Below, piece by piece: positions 6,388 to 12,269 of a stretch of 12,269 nt of DNA (its first letter is position 1; the number at the start of each line of letters is the position of its first letter). The notes under the pieces are model-generated. The model did not search any database and was not told where the DNA came from. It worked only from the letters and a program-made list of their open reading frames with translations. Made by a program: the position numbers and the translations under genes. The stretch comes from Desulfosporosinus sp. UBA5188. Its GTDB lineage: Bacteria > Bacillota > Desulfitobacteriia > Desulfitobacteriales > Desulfitobacteriaceae. Location of the stretch: the NCBI GenBank assembly GCA_002413075.1, contig DHWG01000131.1, forward strand, positions 1 to 12,269, read 5' to 3'.

Positions 6388-7930
6388 TGGTGTTCATTAC
6401 CTGCCTCACAACATCGATAACGCTCCCATCCCGATATTCCACCACGGCCACGATCTTCTCTAAAAGCTGTACAGCCTTTGGTACTCCTGTAATTTTCTCA
6501 GCCATTGTTTTTAATTCGTCAATGGTCACAAGTGGAAGGTTAGTAATCCTTAGTTTTTCAATTAAATCCACTCTTCTTGGATTGACTGCCATTCCTCGTT
6601 CCGTCACGACAACATCAATGCTTTCTCCTGGGGTTGTCATGGTTGTGATTTCATCCTTAATCATTGGAACCCTAGACTTTATTAGATTAGTGACTACAAT
6701 CGAAAGTTTTGAACCAGCCGCCGTATCACTATGTCCACCTGAGCCACCCATGATCAATCCACTTGAACCAGTTGTAACATTGACATTAAATTCAGTGTCA
6801 ATCTCAGTGGCTCCTAGGATCATGATGTCTAGGCAGTTAACCACCGCGCCCTTGGTGTGGGGATTCCCATACATGGAAGCAGACATGGCTTGGTGGGTTT
6901 CATTATTTCTATACGAATCTATTGCTTTTAAATCAAAGCATTGAACATCAAAGAGCGTTTTAAAAAGCCCCTCTTCTAACATTTCCACAAGATAGCCTGT
7001 GACTCCTCCGGAAGCAAAGCTCCCCACAACACCTTCACGCTGCATAATATCTTTAAGCTCTGCGGCGACTGCCAGGGAGGTTCCGCCTGCTCCAGTTTGA
7101 AAAGACACGCCATCCTTCACTAAACCGGACGCCTTAATCACCTCAGCTGCCCTTTTAGCAATGATAAGCGCAACTGGATCCTTTGTGATTTTAGTGGTTC
7201 CCGAAACAATACCCGCTGGGTCTCCAATCGATTCAACTTGAACAACGTAATCCACAAGGACTTGGCTAATTTGAATGGGGCAGGCTGGGAAGGGCACTAA
7301 ATTATCGGTTATGGCGATCGTTTTATCAGCATACTCTGCATCTGAGATAGCATACCCTAACGTGCCGCAAGCAGCATGTCCATAAACTCCATTGATGTTA
7401 CCATAGGTATCTGCGGTGGGTGCTGCAATAAAGGCCACATCAATATGCAAATCCCCACTTTCTATGGCTCTTGCCCGCCCCCCATGAGTTTGCATTATGG
7501 CAGGTTTTTTCAATTTTCCCTTTGAGATTGCTCCCGCCACTGGACCCGATATGTAGTTTGCTACAAGACCCGTGACGACTCTATTTTCCATATACTCTAC
7601 TAGGGGTTCATGAATCGGGAATATTGAGCTAGCAGCAACCGTTAGGTCCTTTATTCCTCTATTAGCCAATCCCGCCACGACCATATTTAAGACATGATCC
7701 CCATTTCTTAAGTGGTGATGAAATGAAATAGTCATGCCATCTTTGATGTTGAGCTTATCAAATACCTGTTCTAAGTTATCGAGTACTTTTCCATCACTGG
7801 GGTTCACACTTGTCAGCTTCACTGCTTTTCTTGTTTTTATCCCAGCATCCCTAAAAGCACCTTGAAAGGGAGTCACCTCTCCATACCCATCAATATAATC
7901 TGGAAGTTCTCGACCTAATATCGTTTTCAT
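6374..7930 (-). CDS. citF: Citrate/citramalate lyase alpha subunit (acyl-ACP transferase)
   Basis: 518 residues, the usual length of CitF. This subunit moves the acyl group on the acyl carrier subunit: incoming citrate or citramalate replaces acetate on the CitD thioester, after which CitE cleaves the acyl-ACP. CoA-transferase-type landmarks include FHHHLRNGDHVLNMV (~70-84), GLVANYISGPVAGAIS, MQTHGGRARAIESGD, TGAGGTSLAVAAELK, and the glycine-rich LIMGGSGGHSDTAAGSK near 400, followed by VVTERGMAVNPRR. The frame is intact throughout. Its ATG overlaps the citE stop by 4 nt, with GGGTGGAGC upstream, so the two are translationally coupled. The methylaspartate genes upstream make citramalate the likelier substrate; homologues for citrate and citramalate cannot be separated by eye. 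Confidence 0.95.
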   Translation of the reverse strand: MKTILGRELPDYIDGYGEVTPFQGAFRDAGIKTRKAVKLTSVNPSDGKVLDNLEQVFDKLNIKDGMTISFHHHLRNGDHVLNMVVAGLANRGIKDLTVAASSIFPIHEPLVEYMENRVVTGLVANYISGPVAGAISKGKLKKPAIMQTHGGRARAIESGDLHIDVAFIAAPTADTYGNINGVYGHAACGTLGYAISDAEYADKTIAITDNLVPFPACPIQISQVLVDYVVQVESIGDPAGIVSGTTKITKDPVALIIAKRAAEVIKASGLVKDGVSFQTGAGGTSLAVAAELKDIMQREGVVGSFASGGVTGYLVEMLEEGLFKTLFDVQCFDLKAIDSYRNNETHQAMSASMYGNPHTKGAVVNCLDIMILGATEIDTEFNVNVTTGSSGLIMGGSGGHSDTAAGSKLSIVVTNLIKSRVPMIKDEITTMTTPGESIDVVVTERGMAVNPRRVDLIEKLRITNLPLVTIDELKTMAEKITGVPKAVQLLEKIVAVVEYRDGSVIDVVRQVMNTNVWG

Positions 7931-8820
7931 TTTGCTCCACCCTCGTCCCTAATAAGTCCTAACTTAACACCTTGTTCAACCGTGAGTGTTGCTCTTTTTA
8001 TAACAGGAGCATCGATCATTTTACCATCTAATGAATAGACTCCTTTTCCTTCTTTTTCCGCTTCCTTCATGGCATCCAGTACTCTCAAGGCATGTTTTAG
8101 TTCCGCCGCTGTCGGTGCAAAGACAGAATGGATGATCTCAATTTGTCTTGGATTAATGGATGATTTTCCTGTCAGTCCCAGGTTTTTTGCCTTAGCGGTA
8201 TCCTTTGCAAGTCCCTCGTAATCATTTGTATCCGTAAACGGAGTATCAATAGAATCAACCTTTAATGCCCGGCAAGCTGTTGCCACCTTATTCCTTGCAT
8301 AAAAGATTTCTTCACCTTCTTTTGTCCTTTTGACTCCTAAATCCGACGTCAAATCTTCTCCTCCAAGTAAAACCCCTACAACTCGTTTGGAAGCTTTGAT
8401 TACGTCATAAACGGTTTCTAGCCCAATGGCAGTTTCTATCAGCGCAATTATTTTAATGCTACCAGCAAAGAAACCTTCTTCTTCTTCTATTTTATTCAGC
8501 ATATTATCGACAAGCTTTATTTCTTCTTCATCCGCCTTCGGAATCAACAATGTATCCGGTTTAACCCTGGCGATTACATCCACGTCTTGCGACCCAAATT
8601 CCGTATCCAAGGGATTTACCCTAACTACCACTTCAACCTGTGAGTAATCAATCGTTTTGATCGCATCTCTCACCAAAATTCTGGCACTATCTTTTTCTGT
8701 TAGACTGACTGCATCCTCTAAATCTAGAATAATGGAATCCGCCCCAAGAATTGCCGCATCTTGAAGCATACCTGGGTTATTTCCTGGCATAAAAAGCATA
8801 GATCTTCTTAATTTATCCAC
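7927..8820 (-). CDS. citE: Citrate/citramalate lyase beta subunit (acyl-ACP lyase)
   Basis: 297 residues, the normal CitE length. This TIM-barrel lyase cleaves citryl- or citramalyl-ACP into acetyl-ACP plus oxaloacetate or pyruvate. Seen in sequence: RSMLFMPGNNPGMLQ at the N-terminus, the acidic LDLEDAV (32-38), Arg67 in VRVNP, Glu129 in ALIETAIG and Asp156 in LLGGEDLTSDLG (the expected Mg2+ ligands), and KSSINPRQ (219-226). The start is GTG at 8820-8818, chosen because GAGGTGG lies 5 nt upstream and the family N-terminus begins there. It follows citD after 48 nt and overlaps citF by 4 nt. No active-site residue looks lost. Confidence 0.95.
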   Translation of the reverse strand: MDKLRRSMLFMPGNNPGMLQDAAILGADSIILDLEDAVSLTEKDSARILVRDAIKTIDYSQVEVVVRVNPLDTEFGSQDVDVIARVKPDTLLIPKADEEEIKLVDNMLNKIEEEEGFFAGSIKIIALIETAIGLETVYDVIKASKRVVGVLLGGEDLTSDLGVKRTKEGEEIFYARNKVATACRALKVDSIDTPFTDTNDYEGLAKDTAKAKNLGLTGKSSINPRQIEIIHSVFAPTAAELKHALRVLDAMKEAEKEGKGVYSLDGKMIDAPVIKRATLTVEQGVKLGLIRDEGGAK

Positions 8821-8868
8821 TTAAACCACCTCAATCTTATTCTGCTGTTCGGACGCCTGTAGGTTATG

Positions 8869-9132
8869 CTAAAATGCTCTTTTAATAGCCGTTTCAGCTC
8901 TTGCACCAATCGTATAATCTAAAGCACCCTTGTCTTGAGCCTTAATAGTAATACCCTCCACGCCCATTTCCTTCACCTTATGTAAAATCACTTGTTCTAT
9001 TACATCTCCAAATTGCTGTAGCACAATACTTTCAAGTTCAAGCTCTACTTTTCCCGATTCATTGGGCATGACCATAATAAGAATATCATTGGACTCAAGC
9101 GTACCCGCTTTGGCAACCTTAGTTATTTTCAT
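8869..9132 (-). CDS. citD: Citrate/citramalate lyase gamma subunit (acyl carrier protein)
   Basis: 87 residues, typical for CitD. It carries the phosphoribosyl-dephospho-CoA group, joined through a phosphodiester to a serine. Ser14, in AGTLESND, matches the modified Ser14 of the Klebsiella protein. The C-terminal part, EGITIKAQDKGALDYTIGARAETA, has the family DxGALDxxIxAR pattern. The start ATG at 9132 has AGAGGTGAT a few nt upstream. It needs CitG and CitX for charging and CitC for acetylation. CitG is complete nearby, but CitX and CitC survive here only as a chimera, so charging must depend on that protein or on genes elsewhere. Confidence 0.95.
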   Translation of the reverse strand: MKITKVAKAGTLESNDILIMVMPNESGKVELELESIVLQQFGDVIEQVILHKVKEMGVEGITIKAQDKGALDYTIGARAETAIKRAF

Positions 9133-9404
9133 TTAAATCACCTCTTTAAAGTCTTTATAAACTTTTAGTAGTACAATATGAGTACAAATCCCAGGTAAAG
9201 AGCAAACGCAATTAAGCCCTCCCCAGAGACCATTCACAATATCTTGGAAATTCCATGTGGCCACGACCCGTTAATAAACGTATAAATAAAGGAAATCGCT
9301 GTTAGGCTATACCGAACAAGATACTTGAATAACTTATTTACAAGTATAAAAAGTATCATTCCCAAAATTCCAATGACATAAAAAAGGAGAAACCTTCCAC
9401 AATC
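9133..9404 (-). pseudogene. Degraded small membrane protein, possibly BofA-like (pro-sigma-K processing inhibitor)
   Basis: One minus-strand frame (9404 to a TGA at 9236-9234) encodes a strongly hydrophobic segment, GRFLLFYVIGILGMILFILV, then KLFKYLVRYSLTAISFIYTF and INGSWPHGISKI. A second frame from 9243 continues with IVNGLWGGLNCVCSLPGICT and ends at TAA 9135-9133, directly against the citD ATG. Placed end to end the two resemble the ~87-residue BofA family: hydrophobic N-terminus, LKW-like basic segment, hydrophobic stretch ending in N, then a G-x-x-x-PGI-x-x-x-VxxK end. A frameshift near 9240 would have destroyed it. BofA controls sigma-K activation in spore formers and has no link to glutamate fermentation, so this would be a relic of an earlier gene order. 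The match is loose; it could be any small membrane protein. Confidence 0.35.
9170..9189 (-). promoter_or_regulatory. Direct repeat TTGTACT-N4-TTGTACT ahead of citD
   Basis: On the minus strand TTGTACT (9187-9181), CATA and TTGTACT (9176-9170) form an exact 7-bp direct repeat with an 11-nt period, ~40 nt upstream of the citD ATG. Read as hexamers it is ATTTGT-N5-TATTGT, close to the TTTTGT-N4-TTTTGT direct repeat described for Bacillus GlnL. It could tie the cit genes to the two-component system of this window. No clear -35/-10 pair accompanies it, and AT-rich sequence makes chance repeats common. Confidence 0.3.
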
Positions 9405-9581
9405 TTACCGATCAACTCGATTTCGCCAAACACTGCACACCTGGCGATAACAAAATCTTTGCGTATAGTTAATGATCCCGTCTAGTTGGCGGCGCTCTGC
9501 CTCCCGAACAATATCCTCAATAATCCCTAGTTTTAACGAGCGCAGAGCCGAGGGCATGTCTCGCGGACCCTTAATCAGGGT
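9405..9581 (-). other. Unidentified open frame just after mal, in the same reading frame
   Basis: After the mal TAA (9584-9582) the same minus-strand frame stays open for 58 codons to TAA at 9407-9405. An internal ATG at 9557 gives 50 residues starting MPSALRSLKLGIIEDIV, with a charged, probably helical EREA-type region, then QRFCYRQVCSVWRNRV. I do not recognise it. No ribosome binding site precedes the ATG convincingly. It may be a gene fragment left by rearrangement between mal and the cit genes, or open by chance. The KLGI in it echoes the KLGL at the mal end, a possible trace of a small duplication. Confidence 0.25.
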
Positions 9582-10874
9582 TTATAGCCCTAGTTTGTCT
9601 AACGCGTTGTCAAGGGCGTGTTTCGGGGACTGTTTTAACCCTCTCGCTAAAACAGCGAGCGTCCTATTCATCTCATTGTTTACGATCATAAACCCTTCAT
9701 CGACACCCATACCGGGTTTCGCCAACATTTGATCTGGGCGAGAAGCTAACGCTACATGTACCGCTGTCCGTGCACCGCCATCCGTTTCATTGCAGGATCC
9801 ACCGACATAAGCACCTACCCCAAATTTCTTCGCATAGAGTACCGCTTCAATGGTGTTTTGAATTCCACCCAGGTCTGGGGTCTTGATCTGAACCATATCG
9901 GCCGCCTGAGCATCCACAAACTTGACGATATCCTCATATGTGTTGCACCACTCATCTGCAACGATTTCCACCTTAACTCCACGAGCCTTCAAAGCAACAC
10001 GCAAAGCCTTAAGTTGTTCAATTTGAGCGTTGACACTTCCGGCATCCATCGGCCCTTCAATCCGCAAATGCAGAGGAGAAGCGGCCTTTTCCAATTTAGC
10101 GAAATACTCAACCACCCGCTCCGTATCATCTTCAAAGGCAATACCAATCGTGCCATAAACATCGATGTGCAAGACTGGGCAATAATCAGCGCCACCAAGC
10201 GTCCTTACCCGATTTCTAAGCCATTCCACATAATCCAAAAGCAGTTCTCCGTTTTTCCCTAGCTTTGTCTCCACATTATTAATCAACGCGTGTGGTAACA
10301 CACCAGTGCGTTTAATAATCATCTTATCGGCGTTATCATAGCGATCATCCCCGCTTTGAGTAAAAATAGGGACTGGCTCAAGAACCATTGGAAGTTCATA
10401 TTCCTCCAGAATAACTTCTGTCATCGTCTTTTTCTTAGCCCTAGCCACGCCATCAAGAATAGCTTGGCTCACTCCATAACGGATCGCAGTATGATAACGC
10501 TCCCCATTCGGGCGTTTGGAATTTTCAACAAGACCCACCAAATCGCGGAAAGAATCCAGATCCTGACCCACTAGCTTTGGTGCGATCTCTTCCATAATAA
10601 TGGGGATAAAATCTTCAGCTATAAAAAGTGGATCCCGACCACCTGCCCCAGAATATTGAACGGCTGCACAATCTCCCGACGCCACTTGACCATCTTCCAA
10701 AATAAGCATGACAGAAATAGACTCACCCCGTTGGCGAACCGATTTAAATCCTGGCGTTTGCGGATCTCCACAACAATTAAAGCCGTCCTGTGTAATTCCG
10801 CATTTAATCGCTTTTTGATCATCAAAGTAAAATCCAGTCAGACCCGGTGAAGCAATAACGTCGACGATTTTCAT
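9582..10874 (-). CDS. mal: Methylaspartate ammonia-lyase
   Basis: 430 residues; enolase-superfamily enzyme converting (2S,3S)-3-methylaspartate to mesaconate plus ammonia, the second step of the pathway. Residues known from the Clostridium tetanomorphum enzyme are present at nearly identical positions: Gln173 (FTQSGDD), His195 (LPHALINN), Mg2+ ligands Asp238 (HIDVYGT), Glu273 (RIEGPMD) and Asp307 (VADEWCN), catalytic Lys331 (QIKTPDLGG) and Cys361 (GGSCNETD). The start at 10874 is preferred over an in-frame ATG at 10937, because AGGAGGG lies 10 nt upstream and MKIVDVIASPG is the family N-terminus. The C-terminus runs ~17 residues past the usual end (after EMNRTLAVL), with a basic then acidic helix-like tail. 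It follows glmE and the small ORF and has normal key residues, so it should be active. Confidence 0.96.
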   Translation of the reverse strand: MKIVDVIASPGLTGFYFDDQKAIKCGITQDGFNCCGDPQTPGFKSVRQRGESISVMLILEDGQVASGDCAAVQYSGAGGRDPLFIAEDFIPIIMEEIAPKLVGQDLDSFRDLVGLVENSKRPNGERYHTAIRYGVSQAILDGVARAKKKTMTEVILEEYELPMVLEPVPIFTQSGDDRYDNADKMIIKRTGVLPHALINNVETKLGKNGELLLDYVEWLRNRVRTLGGADYCPVLHIDVYGTIGIAFEDDTERVVEYFAKLEKAASPLHLRIEGPMDAGSVNAQIEQLKALRVALKARGVKVEIVADEWCNTYEDIVKFVDAQAADMVQIKTPDLGGIQNTIEAVLYAKKFGVGAYVGGSCNETDGGARTAVHVALASRPDQMLAKPGMGVDEGFMIVNNEMNRTLAVLARGLKQSPKHALDNALDKLGL

Positions 10875-10930
10875 ATTATTTATGCCCTCCTTGATGTTTT
10901 TGTAGTCCAAGTCTAAATACCCCCAAGGGG

Positions 10931-11179
10931 TTAGCATCCTAAAACAGTCCCATCTTTCGGGAATACCAAGACATCTTCCCAGGATAGACGTTGCTTGAGA
11001 CCAAGAGAACGACTAAAGCGAGCAGCCCGCCAAACTTCACAAAAGCGCAGGCGGAGGACGTTTCCCGCCGGCCATGCGACAAGGATGTCGCTTTGGCCGG
11101 GCACCCCGTCCGGAGCCGAAGCTAGCGTGATTAGTTTGGCCTTAAGCGTCCGTCGTGAACGGGTCTCAAGCAACGTCAT
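10931..11179 (-). CDS. Small protein of unknown function between glmE and mal
   Basis: 82 residues from the ATG at 11179; the frame is open further upstream and overlaps the glmE end, so TTG starts at 11203/11200 are alternatives. No ideal ribosome binding site decides this. The sequence is basic (TRSRRTLKAKL near the N-terminus), with a central DILVAWPAGNVLRLRF and an arginine-rich WRAARFSRSLGLKQR, then WEDVLVFPKDG. Alternating hydrophobic residues suggest a small beta-rich domain. I do not recognise the family. It lies 34 nt after the glmE stop and 56 nt before mal, in the same direction, so it would be co-transcribed and could be an accessory of the mutase. The coding strand looks richer in G+C than its neighbours and includes a long inverted repeat. 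It may also be non-coding. Confidence 0.5.
   Translation of the reverse strand: MTLLETRSRRTLKAKLITLASAPDGVPGQSDILVAWPAGNVLRLRFCEVWRAARFSRSLGLKQRLSWEDVLVFPKDGTVLGC
11068..11100. repeat. GC-rich interrupted inverted repeat inside the small ORF
   Basis: CCGGCCA (11068-11074) and GCGACA (11076-11081) pair with TGTCGC (11086-11091) and TGGCCGG (11094-11100) around the tetraloop AGGA, with a small internal bulge (T against TT). Thirteen base pairs, mostly GC, make a very stable hairpin on either strand. No T-run follows. It could slow transcription or protect mRNA between glmE and mal, tuning subunit ratios. Confidence 0.65.
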
Positions 11180-11213
11180 CCCCAAACGATTCCCAGACAA
11201 CAAGCCAAGGATG

Positions 11214-12269
11214 TTATCCCCTTGGCCGCCCAACGAGCATCCCTTTACCAATAGCATAAATATCATCAATTACCATCTGAAAGGAGGGATCTCGTCCCTC
11301 ATATCGTCCGCGCTTCGCAATGCGCTCGCGATGAAATTCTTTGATCGTCTCATTGAACGGAATATTTCCGAAATCTAGCAAACGTACCGCACCCGTGCTA
11401 TCGCGGGCCGGGAGAATCTTACCGGAATTATAACGGCTCGGAGCGAAGGGGACATCAATTACGCCGACTTGAAAAGCCCTGACAGCGCCGACCGCAGCAT
11501 CTCCTTCACCTAGTTCGAGCACTCGATCGAGGATCGCCCTGGTTTCCGCCAAGATCATTTCCTCTTCTACAGCAAGCTCCGGGGTCATGGGTAAGCTTTG
11601 ATCTTTCAACATATTTAAGATCTGTTTTGTTGTGCGAAGCCCTGCCGCATTAGCCTCTTTGGTCGGTATACCGAGCGCTTCATGTGGGGTTTTCGTGATG
11701 ACTTTTGAGGCCTTGCCTAAGGCCGCTGCTACAGCACCCCAGGAAATAACCCCAAAGGCTTTTGCTTCGTCTTGTGGGAAACCACCCATCCATTGGTGAA
11801 AAACCGTGGTAATCATCACGTTTGGCAAACCAAGTTTTGCTAAGTACTCTTTCGCAAGAATGGGAAGAGTATGCAGTGCGGCGACGTCTTGAATGAGATT
11901 ACCGCATTGTCCGTATCCGAGCGTCAGGCTGCGAACACCTTGAGAGACTGCCAGAATCCCTTCAATCACAGCAACCGCATGTGAAATGGCGGGTGGAACG
12001 AGTGTCCCTGTCAAGGGACCAAACGGCTCCCGGTTTATTTTGACCCCTTGCTCCTCATATAGACCTACCAAGCGATCCACATACTGCCAATATTTAATTG
12101 TACTTTCTATAGAAACGTCTTTGGAATACGGAATGTTATAAGAAATTCCGCCCCCTTCATAATCCGTAAATCCACCGGCGATCGTAATTTCCGCAAGTAA
12201 ACGGGCATCCGGAGTCCCGTGCCGAACTTGAACAGGCACTTGAACACTTTCAACGACTCGTCGGCAAGC
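11214..12269 (-). CDS. glmE: Glutamate mutase (methylaspartate mutase) large subunit E, N-terminus outside window
   Basis: 351 residues are present; the frame enters at the window edge (ACRRVVESVQ) and ends at TAA 11216-11214 after KGMLVGRPRG, the normal C-terminus. GlmE with the B12-binding GlmS rearranges L-glutamate to (2S,3S)-3-methylaspartate. By alignment with the 483-residue clostridial enzyme from memory, ~133 N-terminal residues lie outside. Substrate-site residues are visible: the Arg of QVRHGTPDARLL (Arg149 in the Clostridium cochlearium numbering), Glu of YEGGGISYNIPYSK (Glu171) and the two tyrosines of that segment (Tyr177, Tyr181). REPFGPLTGTLVPP, LGYGQCGNLIQD, TTVFHQWMGGFPQDEAKAFG and KTPHEALGIPTKEANAAG are all conserved. 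The GTG at 12237 is internal, not a start. The small subunit glmS and the activator mutL are expected just upstream, outside the window. Confidence 0.96.
   Translation of the reverse strand, partial: ACRRVVESVQVPVQVRHGTPDARLLAEITIAGGFTDYEGGGISYNIPYSKDVSIESTIKYWQYVDRLVGLYEEQGVKINREPFGPLTGTLVPPAISHAVAVIEGILAVSQGVRSLTLGYGQCGNLIQDVAALHTLPILAKEYLAKLGLPNVMITTVFHQWMGGFPQDEAKAFGVISWGAVAAALGKASKVITKTPHEALGIPTKEANAAGLRTTKQILNMLKDQSLPMTPELAVEEEMILAETRAILDRVLELGEGDAAVGAVRAFQVGVIDVPFAPSRYNSGKILPARDSTGAVRLLDFGNIPFNETIKEFHRERIAKRGRYEGRDPSFQMVIDDIYAIGKGMLVGRPRG

Noticed and set aside
9321..9347. 7-bp inverted repeat ATACTTG/CAAGTAT
   Set aside because: Short, AT-rich, with a 13-nt loop and no T-run; it lies within the probable coding remnant and is likely by chance.
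9472..9732. 86-codon plus-strand frame over the mal 3' end
   Set aside because: It lies antisense to mal, whose conserved residues are clear on the minus strand.
10875..10937. 21-codon N-terminal extension of mal
   Set aside because: The later ATG has AGGAGGG upstream and starts at the conserved family N-terminus.
1..12269. CRISPR arrays, tRNA or rRNA genes, insertion sequences
   Set aside because: No regularly spaced repeats, no cloverleaf-like or rRNA-like sequence and no transposase gene were seen on either strand.

Overview
The window most likely comes from an anaerobic, spore-forming Bacillota (Peptococcaceae-like, for example the Desulfosporosinus/Desulfitobacterium group). This is inferred from the strong AGGAGG-type ribosome binding sites, the GlnK/GlnL-type two-component pair, the B12-dependent glutamate mutase pathway and a possible BofA-like remnant. 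Nearly every recognisable gene is on the minus strand, so the region reads from right to left.

Right part, 12269 to 3535: genes for fermenting glutamate by the 3-methylaspartate (mesaconate) pathway. The order is glutamate mutase large subunit (glmE, cut by the window edge), a small unknown ORF, methylaspartate ammonia-lyase (mal), a ~450 bp stretch with degraded coding remnants, citD-citE-citF, a short CitC/CitX chimera, citG, and a two-subunit class I fumarase-type hydratase. Taken singly these look like citrate lyase and fumarase. Taken together they match glutamate to 3-methylaspartate to mesaconate to citramalate to acetate plus pyruvate, so the lyase is probably a citramalate lyase and the hydratase a mesaconase. 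Short overlaps (fum subunits, citE/citF, citF/chimera, chimera/citG) indicate tight co-translation.

The oddest gene is at 5965-6387. Its first ~65 residues look like the N-terminal acyltransferase-like domain of citrate lyase ligase CitC, and the rest looks like the C-terminal part of the prosthetic-group transferase CitX. The nucleotidyltransferase half of CitC and the N-terminal part of CitX are missing.

Left part, 2941 to 223: a GlnL/YcbB-type response regulator and a GlnK/YcbA-type membrane histidine kinase. Between them lies a broken remnant of a dicarboxylate/amino acid:cation (glutamate-type) symporter, reduced to its C-terminal end. Its upstream region still carries a ribosome binding site and a phased series of TTGT-type hexamers resembling the direct repeat bound by Bacillus GlnL. 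This suggests an ancestral glutamate or glutamine sensing and uptake module beside a glutamate fermentation operon.

Gene-poor stretches are 1552-2077 (symporter remnant and control signals), 2942-3534 (palindromes and a terminator-like hairpin, no convincing gene) and 9133-9581 (degraded coding remnants). At the left edge a short plus-strand open frame may be the end of a convergent gene.
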